A stretch of DNA of 64,000 nt, taken from contig OZ238266.1 in assembly GCA_965178655.1 (NCBI GenBank), positions 248,001 to 312,000 of the forward strand. The letters run 5' to 3'. The notes beneath the pieces were generated by a model. It saw only the letters and a list, made by a program, of their open reading frames with translations, ran no database searches and was not told the DNA's origin. Source of the stretch: GCA-2733415 sp965178655. GTDB taxonomy: Bacteria; Bacteroidota; Bacteroidia; Flavobacteriales; Flavobacteriaceae. Positions within the stretch are counted from its first letter, which is position 1. The number at the start of each line of letters is the position of its first letter. A program made the translations under genes and the position numbers. Positions 42,493-49,809 of this stretch are shown piece after piece.

Positions 42493-44250
42493 ATGAAAGA
42501 ATTAAAATACATAAATGCTTATTTTTTAAAATATAAATACCGACTCATATTTGGTATTTTAATTACCATTATTGCTCGGATATTTATTGTCTTTACTCCT
42601 CGATTTACAGGTAATGCAATACAAAGTGTTGAGTATTACGTATCCGGAAAACAACCCTCTTTAAGTGTTTTTAAAGAAGAATTACTATACTTCATATTTC
42701 TTATTCTGGGCGTTAGTATTATTGGTGCTTTTTTTACCTTTTTAATGAGACAAACCTTAATTGTAATGTCGAGATTAATTGAGTTTGATCTTAAAAACAC
42801 TATTTTTAAACAATACGAAGCACTCTCGCAAAACTTTTATAAGCAAAACCGAACAGGAGACCTAATGAATCATATTAGCGAAGATGTTGGACGGGTAAGA
42901 ATGTATTTTGGCCCAGCATTAATGTATAGTATTAACACTATTACGCTTTTTGCAGTACTTATACCACAAATGGTAAGTACAGCCCCAAAATTAGCAGCAT
43001 ATACACTATTGCCACTACCCATACTATCAATTGCTATCTACAAACTTAGTAAAGAAATACATTTAAGGAGCACGCTAGTTCAAGAATACCTATCTAAATT
43101 AACCGTATTTACACAAGAAGCTTTTTCGGGTATTTCCGTTATTAAATCTTACGGAATCACTCATGAAACAAGTAAAGAGTTTGAAAAACTTTCTAATAGT
43201 AGTAAAGAAAAAAACATGGGATTGGTTAAAGTACAGGCATGGTTTTTTCCGTTTATGATACTACTTATTGGCTTAAGCAATATTTTGGTTATCTATATTG
43301 GAGGACAACAATATATTAATGGCGAAATTGAAAGCATAGGGACACTTATAGAGTTTTTACTATACGTAAATATGCTTACATGGCCAGTAGCTACTGTAGG
43401 TTGGGTTACCTCTATTGTTCAACAAGCTGAAGCCTCACAAAAACGGATTAATGTGTTTTTAAAAACCGTTCCAGAAATTAAGAACGATAATTTTACTATT
43501 TACGATTTTCCAAAAACAATTGAATTTAAAAATGTTAACTACACTTATCCCGATACAAATATTACGGCACTAAATAACGTGTCGTTTACTATTAGTTCTG
43601 GTGAAACTATTGCTTTTATAGGTAAAACCGGATCAGGAAAATCTACCATCTTAAATCTTATCAGCCGTCTTTATGACGCAGATAGCGGTCATGTATTAAT
43701 TGGTGATAAAAATATTAAAGACCATAACCTCGAACTTGTTAGGACACAAATTGGTGTTGTACCACAAGACCCATTTTTATTTTCAGACACTATTGAAAAT
43801 AATATTAAATTCGGAAATCAAGATGCTAAATTAGACGAGGTTATTACTGCAGCTACGCAAGCAGCTGTGCATCACAACATTATTAATTTTAAAAACCAAT
43901 ACCAAACCGTTTTAGGCGAACGAGGCATTACCTTATCTGGAGGACAAAAACAGCGTGTTTCTATTGCAAGGGCTTTACTTAAAGATCCTGAAATATTATT
44001 GTTTGACGACTGCCTATCAGCGGTAGATACTGAAACAGAAGAACATATATTAAGCAATTTAAAAACTGTTAGCAGTAACAAAACAACTATTATTGTAAGT
44101 CATCGTATTTCTTCAGTTAAAAATGCGCAAAGAATTTTTGTACTTGATAATGGCGAGATTATTCAACAGGGCACTCATAATCAGCTTATAAACAAAAAAG
44201 GATATTATAAAGAGTTGCACGAAAAGCAATTATCTGAAAAAGAAAGCTAA
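42493..44250 (+). CDS. ABC exporter, membrane-ATPase fusion
   Basis: 585-aa half-transporter with six membrane helices (residues ~15-320) and one ATPase domain (~345-585). Walker A GKTGSGKST (~377), Q-loop VPQDPFLFSDT, signature LSGGQKQR (~479) and H-switch VSHRIS are intact. The Walker B reads LLFDDCLSAVD, with Asp where the catalytic Glu normally is; that pattern marks the weaker site of heterodimeric exporters, but no partner gene is adjacent. MsbA-like; substrate (lipid or drug) unknown. Confidence 0.92.
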   Translation: MKELKYINAYFLKYKYRLIFGILITIIARIFIVFTPRFTGNAIQSVEYYVSGKQPSLSVFKEELLYFIFLILGVSIIGAFFTFLMRQTLIVMSRLIEFDLKNTIFKQYEALSQNFYKQNRTGDLMNHISEDVGRVRMYFGPALMYSINTITLFAVLIPQMVSTAPKLAAYTLLPLPILSIAIYKLSKEIHLRSTLVQEYLSKLTVFTQEAFSGISVIKSYGITHETSKEFEKLSNSSKEKNMGLVKVQAWFFPFMILLIGLSNILVIYIGGQQYINGEIESIGTLIEFLLYVNMLTWPVATVGWVTSIVQQAEASQKRINVFLKTVPEIKNDNFTIYDFPKTIEFKNVNYTYPDTNITALNNVSFTISSGETIAFIGKTGSGKSTILNLISRLYDADSGHVLIGDKNIKDHNLELVRTQIGVVPQDPFLFSDTIENNIKFGNQDAKLDEVITAATQAAVHHNIINFKNQYQTVLGERGITLSGGQKQRVSIARALLKDPEILLFDDCLSAVDTETEEHILSNLKTVSSNKTTIIVSHRISSVKNAQRIFVLDNGEIIQQGTHNQLINKKGYYKELHEKQLSEKES

Positions 44251-44321
44251 AAAAATTGCTCGTACGCTTTTTTTTTAGCATTTTTGAAAAGCAAAATTAA
44301 TTGTTTTTTAAGCCTAGGTAT

Positions 44322-44708
44322 ATGAGTCATAAAGATTTTTCAGAAAAAGAAGATATATTTTCTAAAGTATTAAGAGCAGGAAGAAGAACTTATTTCTTTG
44401 ATGTTAGGGCTACAAAAGCTGGAGATTATTACATTACAATAACCGAAAGTAAAAAGTTTACTAATGATGACGGCTCTTTTCACTACAAAAAACATAAAAT
44501 CTATTTATACAAAGAAGATTTTGTGTCGTTTAATGAAATAATGCAAGAAATGACCGCCTATGTTATTAACGAAAAAGGCGAAGAAGTTATTTCTGAACGT
44601 CACCAAAAAGACTATAAAAAAGAATACGACTCCCCTAGCAACACCATGGAGAGTGAGAATGACAAACCCGCTGATAGATTTACAGACATCAGCTTTGACG
44701 ATATTTAA
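44322..44708 (+). CDS. DUF3276 family, PUR-alpha-like nucleic acid-binding protein
   Basis: Small protein of 128 aa, starting at the ATG at 44322; the earlier TTG at 44301 adds seven residues without support. The core EDIFSKVLRAGRRTYFFDVR (~8-27), YYITITESKKF and HKIYLYKEDFVSFNEIM is the DUF3276 fold, which resembles the single-strand nucleic-acid-binding PUR repeat. The C-terminus is acidic and unstructured. Role in the cell is not settled. Ends in a strong terminator. Confidence 0.88.
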   Translation: MSHKDFSEKEDIFSKVLRAGRRTYFFDVRATKAGDYYITITESKKFTNDDGSFHYKKHKIYLYKEDFVSFNEIMQEMTAYVINEKGEEVISERHQKDYKKEYDSPSNTMESENDKPADRFTDISFDDI

Positions 44709-44726
44709 TACCAAAACCAACCAAAC

Positions 44727-44766
44727 CAAAAAGGGATACCGTTTACAAACAGTATCCCTTTTTTTA
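44727..44766 (+). terminator. Intrinsic terminator of the DUF3276 gene
   Basis: Stem AAAAGGGATAC / GTATCCCTTTT, interrupted by one C-A mismatch and extended by GTTT-ACA-AAAC, followed by a T run. Confidence 0.8.
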
Positions 44767-44786
44767 ATAATATAAAAACATACTCT

Positions 44787-45344
44787 ATGGCACGAACTCC
44801 TTCAAACATGCTTGCTTTAAACACTAAAGCTCCATATTTTAAATTATTAAACACTATTAACAATACTAACACTTCTTTAGAGCAACTTAAAGGTACTACT
44901 GCTACTGTTATTATGTTTATCTGCAATCATTGTCCGTTTGTGATACATGTAAACCCTGAACTTGTGCGCATGGCAAATGAATTTCAAAAAAATGGTGTTT
45001 CTTTTATAGCCATTAGCAGTAATGACATTATTAACTATCCACAAGATGGTCCTGAAAAAATGACTCAGCACGCCCTAAAGAACAATTACCCTTTTCCGTA
45101 TTTATATGACAGTACCCAAACTGTTGCTAAAGCTTATGATGCTGCTTGTACCCCTGATTTTTACGTTTTTAACCACAACTTACTTTTAAAATACAGAGGA
45201 CAACTAGACAATTCTAGACCTGGAAATAATATTCCTGTAACAGGACAAGATCTTAGAGAGGCAATACAAAACATTCTTACCAATACACCAATTTCAGAAA
45301 AACAAAAACCAAGTATTGGGTGTAATATTAAATGGAAAAACTAA
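44787..45344 (+). CDS. Thioredoxin-family (AhpC/TSA-like) protein
   Basis: 185-aa protein without a signal peptide. Thioredoxin fold with FICNHCPFV (~49-57), whose CNHC is the redox motif, then AISSNDIINYPQDGPEKM (~78-95) and TPDFYVFNHNL with a cis-Pro. This is the family often labelled thioredoxin family protein near peroxiredoxins. Substrate unknown; possibly a cytosolic thiol reductase or peroxidase. It stands between two terminator- or promoter-bounded units. Confidence 0.85.
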   Translation: MARTPSNMLALNTKAPYFKLLNTINNTNTSLEQLKGTTATVIMFICNHCPFVIHVNPELVRMANEFQKNGVSFIAISSNDIINYPQDGPEKMTQHALKNNYPFPYLYDSTQTVAKAYDAACTPDFYVFNHNLLLKYRGQLDNSRPGNNIPVTGQDLREAIQNILTNTPISEKQKPSIGCNIKWKN

Positions 45345-45380
45345 AGCAATAAAAAATAAGTGTTTTAATAAATACTATTT

Positions 45381-45388
45381 TATATTTG
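45381..45388 (+). promoter_or_regulatory. -7 promoter element of trhP
   Basis: TATATTTG, an exact TAnnTTTG match, 22 bp before the start codon at 45411. Confidence 0.55.
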
Positions 45389-45410
45389 CAAAAAATAATA
45401 ATACTAAATT

Positions 45411-46661
45411 ATGACGGCAAATAACACTATAGAATTAATGGCGCCTGCCGGAAATTTTGAATCTCTACAAGCAGCACTAGATAATGGTGCAGACTCTGTA
45501 TATTTTGGAGTAGCACAATTAAACATGAGAGCACGTGCTACCATGAATTTTATATTAGATGATTTACCAGAAATCTCTCGCAGATGTGCTGCTAAAAATG
45601 TTCGTACATATCTAACATTAAACACTATTGTTTACGATCATGATTTATCCGTAGTAAAAACCCTTATAAACAAAGCAAAAGAGGCTAATATTACTGCTGT
45701 AATTGCAATGGACCAAGCTGTAATATCTTATGCCAGAAGTGTTGGTATGGAAATTCATATTTCTACTCAAATAAACATTACTAATATTGAAACAGCAAAG
45801 TTTTATGCCATGTTTGCTGACACTATTGTATTAAGTAGAGAATTAAGTTTACGTCAGATTAATAAAATTACAGAGCAGATTAAAGATGAAAACATTATTG
45901 GCCCATCTGGAAAATTACTAGAAATAGAAATTTTTGGACACGGTGCTTTATGTATGGCTGTTTCAGGAAAATGTTACTTAAGCCTACATTCACACAACTC
46001 TTCTGCAAACCGTGGTGCTTGCAAGCAAAATTGTCGTAAAAAATATACTGTTGTCGATCAAGAAACCGGTTTTGAAATGGAATTGGATAATGAATACATC
46101 ATGTCTCCAAAAGATTTATGTACACTAGAGTTTTTAGATCAAGTAGTTGATGCTGGAGTAAGTGTTCTAAAAATTGAAGGACGCGGAAGAGCTCCTGAGT
46201 ATGTTGCAAAAGTCATAAAAACTTACCGTGAAGCAATTAACGCTATTTATTCGGATGAATTTAACCAAGATCGTGTTACCGAGTGGATGAATGAGCTAAA
46301 AAAAGTATACAACCGTGGGTTTTGGGACGGGTATTACTTAGGCCAGAAACTAGGAGAATGGAGTGAAACTTCAGGATCACATGCTACACAAAAGAAGGTC
46401 TATTTAGGAAAAGGGGTACACTATTATCCAAAAGCAAAAATTGGAGAGTTTAAAATTGAAGCCTATGATTTAAAATTAGGCGATAACATTTTAATTACCG
46501 GTCCAACAACAGGCGCTCAAGAAACTGAGGTTACTGAAATGTTTGTAAATGACCAAAAGGATAACCTTGCTAAAAAAGGTGATGCCATTACATTAAAATT
46601 ACCATTTAGAGTTCGTCCGTCAGACAAATTATATAAAATTGTTAAAACTGAATTTGCATAA
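45411..46661 (+). CDS. trhP: Peptidase U32 family tRNA hydroxylation protein TrhP
   Basis: 416-aa cytosolic protein of the U32 family. The N-terminal barrel has ELMAPAGNFESLQAALDNGA (~8-27), and the U32 signature IFGHGALCMAVSGKCYLS (~178-195) is followed by NRGACKQNCRKKY; the four Cys fit an Fe-S site. TrhP members make the prephenate-dependent 5-hydroxyuridine at tRNA wobble position 34; I prefer this to a peptidase role. Its stop overlaps the start of a ferredoxin gene by one base. Confidence 0.88.
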   Translation: MTANNTIELMAPAGNFESLQAALDNGADSVYFGVAQLNMRARATMNFILDDLPEISRRCAAKNVRTYLTLNTIVYDHDLSVVKTLINKAKEANITAVIAMDQAVISYARSVGMEIHISTQINITNIETAKFYAMFADTIVLSRELSLRQINKITEQIKDENIIGPSGKLLEIEIFGHGALCMAVSGKCYLSLHSHNSSANRGACKQNCRKKYTVVDQETGFEMELDNEYIMSPKDLCTLEFLDQVVDAGVSVLKIEGRGRAPEYVAKVIKTYREAINAIYSDEFNQDRVTEWMNELKKVYNRGFWDGYYLGQKLGEWSETSGSHATQKKVYLGKGVHYYPKAKIGEFKIEAYDLKLGDNILITGPTTGAQETEVTEMFVNDQKDNLAKKGDAITLKLPFRVRPSDKLYKIVKTEFA

Positions 46662-46891
46662 TGGTTGTTATTACATTACAACGAGACAAATGCATTGGCT
46701 GCAATTATTGCGTTGAAATGGCACCTGCACAATTTCAAATGTCTAAAAAGGATGGCAAAACCGTCTTATTACATGCCGTTAACAAAAGAGGTTTTCACAC
46801 CTTAAAGTCTGCCGATGAGCAAATTTTAGAAACTAATGAAAACGCTGCAAAAGCTTGCCCTGTAAATATCATTACAGTAAAAAGCATGTAG
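46661..46891 (+). CDS. 4Fe-4S ferredoxin
   Basis: 76-aa single-cluster ferredoxin. Cys11, Cys14 and Cys17 (KCIGCNYC) with Cys66 in KACPVN bind one [4Fe-4S] cluster. The start overlaps the trhP stop (TAATG), which suggests it supplies electrons or is needed together with TrhP. Followed by a strong terminator. Confidence 0.9.
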   Translation: MVVITLQRDKCIGCNYCVEMAPAQFQMSKKDGKTVLLHAVNKRGFHTLKSADEQILETNENAAKACPVNIITVKSM

Positions 46892-46914
46892 CTCAACTCT
46901 CTAACATCATATCA

Positions 46915-46951
46915 CACAAAAGCCTTAACTAGTTTAGTTAAGGCTTTTGTG
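46915..46951 (+). terminator. Intrinsic terminator of trhP-ferredoxin
   Basis: Perfect 17-bp stem (core AAGCCTTAACTA) with a GTT loop and flanking A and T runs. Confidence 0.8.
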
Positions 46952-46957
46952 CTGAAG

Positions 46958-46990
46958 GCAGGTTCCGATAGCTATCGGAATGACCCCTGC
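46958..46990. repeat. REP-like palindrome
   Basis: TTCCGATAGCTATCGGAA (46963-46980) is a perfect 18-bp palindrome, framed by GCAGG and CCTGC. It lies outside any gene, between the ferredoxin terminator and the tRNA terminator, and resembles dispersed intergenic palindromes of flavobacteria (recollection, not searched). Confidence 0.5.
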
Positions 46991-47027
46991 TATCCTAAAT
47001 ACTATTAAAAAAAACAGGAGTATACGC

Positions 47028-47063
47028 ATAAAAAAAGCCTTAACATATTCATGTTAAGGCTTT
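47028..47063 (-). terminator. Terminator after the second tRNA-Leu
   Basis: 13-bp stem (AAAGCCTTAACAT and its complement) with an ATTC loop; T run on the minus strand. Confidence 0.75.
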
Positions 47064-47065
47064 AG

Positions 47066-47149
47066 TACTGAAGGCGGGACTTGAACCCGCACGCTCCAAG
47101 GAGCATTGGATTTTAAGTCCAACGTGTCTACCAATTCCACCACTTCAGC
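47066..47149 (-). tRNA. tRNA-Leu (anticodon TAA), copy 2
   Basis: 84 nt with acceptor stem GCTGAAG/CTTCAGT (one G-U), D-arm, anticodon loop CTTAAAA giving TAA, a long variable arm and T-arm GGGTTCAAGTCCC. No CCA is encoded. Identical to the copy at 47245-47328. Confidence 0.95.
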
Positions 47150-47201
47150 GTGTCATAAAAGATTAACTTTTATGTTGGTATATTATATTTGCGAAAATTC
47201 T

Positions 47202-47240
47202 AAAAAAAAAGTCCCCTAGTTAATATATTAACTAGGGTCT
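47202..47240 (-). terminator. Terminator between the two tRNA-Leu genes
   Basis: Palindrome CCCTAGTTAATATATTAA with its complement ending ACTAGGG, T run on the minus strand. Some transcription must read past it, or copy 2 needs a second promoter. Confidence 0.65.
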
Positions 47241-47244
47241 TTAG

Positions 47245-47328
47245 TACTGAAGGCGGGACTTGAACCCGCACGCTCCAAGGAGCATTGGATTTTAAGTCCA
47301 ACGTGTCTACCAATTCCACCACTTCAGC
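47245..47328 (-). tRNA. tRNA-Leu (anticodon TAA), copy 1
   Basis: 84 nt, identical to copy 2: same anticodon TAA, variable arm and discriminator A, no encoded CCA. It lies 15 bp after tRNA-Gly on the minus strand. Confidence 0.95.
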
Positions 47329-47343
47329 ATGGAATTTTCACAG

Positions 47344-47416
47344 AGCGAAAAACGAGATTCGAACTCGCGACCTCCACCTTGGCAAGGTGGCGCTCTACCA
47401 GCTGAGCTATTTTCGC
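47344..47416 (-). tRNA. tRNA-Gly (anticodon GCC)
   Basis: 73 nt, acceptor GCGAAAA/TTTTCGC, anticodon loop TTGCCAA (GCC), T-arm GAGTTCGAATCTC and discriminator T as in other tRNA-Gly. No CCA encoded. First of three tRNAs in the operon. Confidence 0.96.
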
Positions 47417-47455
47417 ATTATTTTAAAGAACGTGATTACTATTGTAATGCGGGTG

Positions 47456-47485
47456 CAAATATAACACCTTTTTTAAAACACCAAA
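47456..47485 (-). promoter_or_regulatory. Promoter of the tRNA-Gly-Leu-Leu operon
   Basis: Minus-strand -7 TATATTTG (47456-47463) and -33 TTTG (47482-47485), 18 bp apart; about 36 nt of leader before tRNA-Gly. Confidence 0.75.
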
Positions 47486-47560
47486 GCCTTTTTTTATAAA
47501 AGATTACCCTTTTTTTTTAAGCGATTGATTACCAATACAAAGTACTTATACTATATGAAA

Positions 47561-47588
47561 AAAGCGCTTCAAAAACTGAAGCGCTTTA
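47561..47588 (-). terminator. Terminator of the cyclophilin-FKBP gene
   Basis: AAAGCGCTTC stem with its complement and a loop of A's, T run on the minus strand, just after the gene end. Confidence 0.75.
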
Positions 47589-47609
47589 AAATATAAAATT
47601 CTATATATA

Positions 47610-48542
47610 TTATTTTACATCCATTAGCTCTACATCAAAAACTAAAGTTGCTCCTGGAGGTATTACGCCTCCTGCACCTTGCGCACCATATCCTAAAGAA
47701 GCTGGTATTACAAAACGGGCCTTATCTCCTACTGATAATAATGAAATACCTTCATCCCATCCTTTTATTACTTGTCCTATTCCTAATTGAAAATCAATTG
47801 GAGACTTACGTTTATAAGATGAATCAAATACGGTACCGTCTGCTAATTGTCCTTTATAGTGTACTGAAACTGTTTTTCCTTTAGCTGCTTTTGCTCCGTT
47901 TCCTTTTTGAAGAATTTGGTAGCGTAATCCACTATCTGTGGCATCAAAACCTTTTGCTAATTCATCTAGTGCTGCTGCTTCTGCTGCTTTTTCATCAGCT
48001 ACTCTTTTGGCTCTAGACCCTTCAAATGTTCTGAAAGACTCAATAGCATTAAAAGCTTCTGCTGCTGCACCTACACGAATTATTTCTAATTGTGTTAACG
48101 CATCTCCTTGAGCGGTAGTATCTACAACATTTTGTCCTTCAACTACGTTTCCAAAAACAGTATGCTTACCATCTAACCATGCTGTTTCAATATGTGTAAT
48201 AAAAAACTGACTTCCGTTTGTTCCTGGTCCTGAATTTGCCATTGATAGTACTCCTGGTCCTGAATGTTTTAAATCTGCATGAAACTCATCGTCAAACTTA
48301 TATCCTGGGTCTCCAGTTCCTGTTCCTAGTGGGCAACCACCTTGAATCATGAAATCGTTTATTACCCTATGAAAATTTAACCCATCGTAATATGGTGTTC
48401 CTTGAGGTTTTACACTGTTTTCTAGGTTTCCTTCTGCTAACGCTACAAAGTTTCCTACAGTACCTGGTGTTTTTTCAAATTCTAAGTTTACTAATATGTT
48501 TCCTTTTGTTGTGTGAAACTTAGCATATAAACCGTCTTTCAT
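47610..48542 (-). CDS. Cyclophilin-FKBP fusion peptidyl-prolyl isomerase
   Basis: 310-aa protein with two prolyl isomerase domains. Residues 1-155 are cyclophilin (NFHRVINDFMIQGG at ~56-69, GPGTNGSQFFI at ~105, LDGKHTVFG). A Glu/Ala-rich helix (~160-195) links to an FKBP domain (~215-310: VSVHYKGQLADGTVFDSSY, GVIPPGATLVFDVELM). No signal peptide, so cytosolic. Dual immunophilins of this order are known from Flavobacterium. Role: protein folding; client unknown. Confidence 0.93.
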   Translation of the reverse strand: MKDGLYAKFHTTKGNILVNLEFEKTPGTVGNFVALAEGNLENSVKPQGTPYYDGLNFHRVINDFMIQGGCPLGTGTGDPGYKFDDEFHADLKHSGPGVLSMANSGPGTNGSQFFITHIETAWLDGKHTVFGNVVEGQNVVDTTAQGDALTQLEIIRVGAAAEAFNAIESFRTFEGSRAKRVADEKAAEAAALDELAKGFDATDSGLRYQILQKGNGAKAAKGKTVSVHYKGQLADGTVFDSSYKRKSPIDFQLGIGQVIKGWDEGISLLSVGDKARFVIPASLGYGAQGAGGVIPPGATLVFDVELMDVK

Positions 48543-48569
48543 AATTATTTTATTTTATTTTTAAAAATG

Positions 48570-48601
48570 CAAAATTACGGAATTCTTTTAAAAGCTATCA
48601 A
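48570..48601 (-). promoter_or_regulatory. Promoter of the cyclophilin-FKBP gene
   Basis: Minus-strand -7 TAATTTTG (48570-48577) and TTG (48599-48601), 21 bp apart. Shares the intergenic region with the opposite acyltransferase promoter. Confidence 0.65.
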
Positions 48602-48649
48602 TTAAAATTCAGATTATTAGTTAGATGGTTTTATTTAATTGATTTTTAG

Positions 48650-48657
48650 TAGTTTTG
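48650..48657 (+). promoter_or_regulatory. -7 promoter element of the acyltransferase gene
   Basis: TAGTTTTG, exact TAnnTTTG. It puts the transcription start near 48661, upstream of the conserved N-terminal coding region beginning at 48668-48671. Confidence 0.5.
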
Positions 48658-48715
48658 CAAAAAAAATATTATCAAGAATACTACTATAACATCCCGCCTA
48701 ACTTATATTGATGCC

Positions 48716-49795
48716 TTGCGTTCTTTTGCTATACTCATGATGCTTCAAGGACATTTTGTTAGCGCATTATTGGGTCAAGAATTCAGGATAGAATCTAATA
48801 CCACTTATCAGGTTTGGAACTATTTTAGAGGGATTACTGCGCCAACTTTTTTTACTATTACAGGATTTATATTCATGTTTTTATTATTAAAACACGAAAG
48901 AAGCTGGAACAACCCACGGTTAAGGAAAGGCGTTATTCGTGGCACAAAACTTATTGCCTGGGGCTATGCACTCCGGTTAAGCTTTGGCCTGTTTTACGGC
49001 TACACCCACCCTTCTTTTATCTATACTGATGTGCTGCATATTATTGGAGTATCAATCATACTACTTTGCTTGTTGTACGGTGTATTTACACACCTCCCTA
49101 AACGTTTTTTTAGCTACAGCTTATTAATAATCACCCTTGTTTCTTTTTTATTTGAACGCTATTACCACAGTATTCCGCTACCATCATTACCAAATGTAAT
49201 AGCGCATTATTTTACAAAGTCCGAAGGGGCTGTTTTTTCAATATTTCCTTGGTTCGGATATGTTAGTATTGGCGCTTTTCTATCTACTTTGTTTTTACAC
49301 TATAAAGATAATCCTCAATTTCACACAAAACTTATTTTGTTTTTATTAAGCTCAGGAGGAATTTTAGTTTTTGGCTCTACATCCTTTTTATTTTTAATGC
49401 ATGAGCTTACAGAAATTGAAGTTTTTTATGTTTCTGGAGGATACAATTACTTATTTAAACGACTAGGAGATGTTTTTATTCTATTCTCTATATTTGTTTT
49501 ATTACGAAAATATTTAAGCCATTCGTTATTTATCTCTATAGGAAAAGTAACACTTTCCATATACATTGTACATCATATTATTTTATATGGCAGCTGGTTT
49601 CACACAGGATTAACCCGATGGTTTAAATATTCTTTAGACTTTACAGAAGTCTTTTTTGGAGCTATACTTTTTATGACTATTGTTTGTTTTTTAGTACTAC
49701 AATTCAGAACAAAGTTAAATGGATTTTTTACTAAAAGCCCTTCGTTTTTCCTTGGAAAGATTAAAGCTCTAAAAGTTTATTTTGTCTCGTCCTAA
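48716..49795 (+). CDS. DUF1624-type membrane acyltransferase
   Basis: Polytopic membrane protein with about ten helices, related to heparan-alpha-glucosaminide N-acetyltransferase (DUF1624). The only canonical start is the TTG given here, yet the reading frame codes for conserved residues upstream (RLTYIDA, joining LRSFAILMMLQGHF), back to ATC at 48671 or ATT at 48668. So the true start is probably non-canonical, or an ATG was lost. The last codons (VSS and stop) lie in the inserted IS; without it the frame would end FSA-stop. Substrate unknown. Confidence 0.8.
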   Translation: MRSFAILMMLQGHFVSALLGQEFRIESNTTYQVWNYFRGITAPTFFTITGFIFMFLLLKHERSWNNPRLRKGVIRGTKLIAWGYALRLSFGLFYGYTHPSFIYTDVLHIIGVSIILLCLLYGVFTHLPKRFFSYSLLIITLVSFLFERYYHSIPLPSLPNVIAHYFTKSEGAVFSIFPWFGYVSIGAFLSTLFLHYKDNPQFHTKLILFLLSSGGILVFGSTSFLFLMHELTEIEVFYVSGGYNYLFKRLGDVFILFSIFVLLRKYLSHSLFISIGKVTLSIYIVHHIILYGSWFHTGLTRWFKYSLDFTEVFFGAILFMTIVCFLVLQFRTKLNGFFTKSPSFFLGKIKALKVYFVSS

Positions 49796-49809
49796 ATAAC
49801 CGATACAGA

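Noticed and set aside
44560..44775. Plus-strand frame overlapping the DUF3276 end and its terminator
   Set aside because: It runs through the intrinsic terminator and is in another frame of a conserved gene.
47066..47328. Near-identical direct repeats suggesting a CRISPR array
   Set aside because: The repeats are 84 nt, only two, and fold as tRNA-Leu; no cas genes are present.
48716..49795. Acyltransferase as a pseudogene broken by the IS
   Set aside because: The insertion changes only the last two codons; the rest of the frame and its membrane segments are intact.
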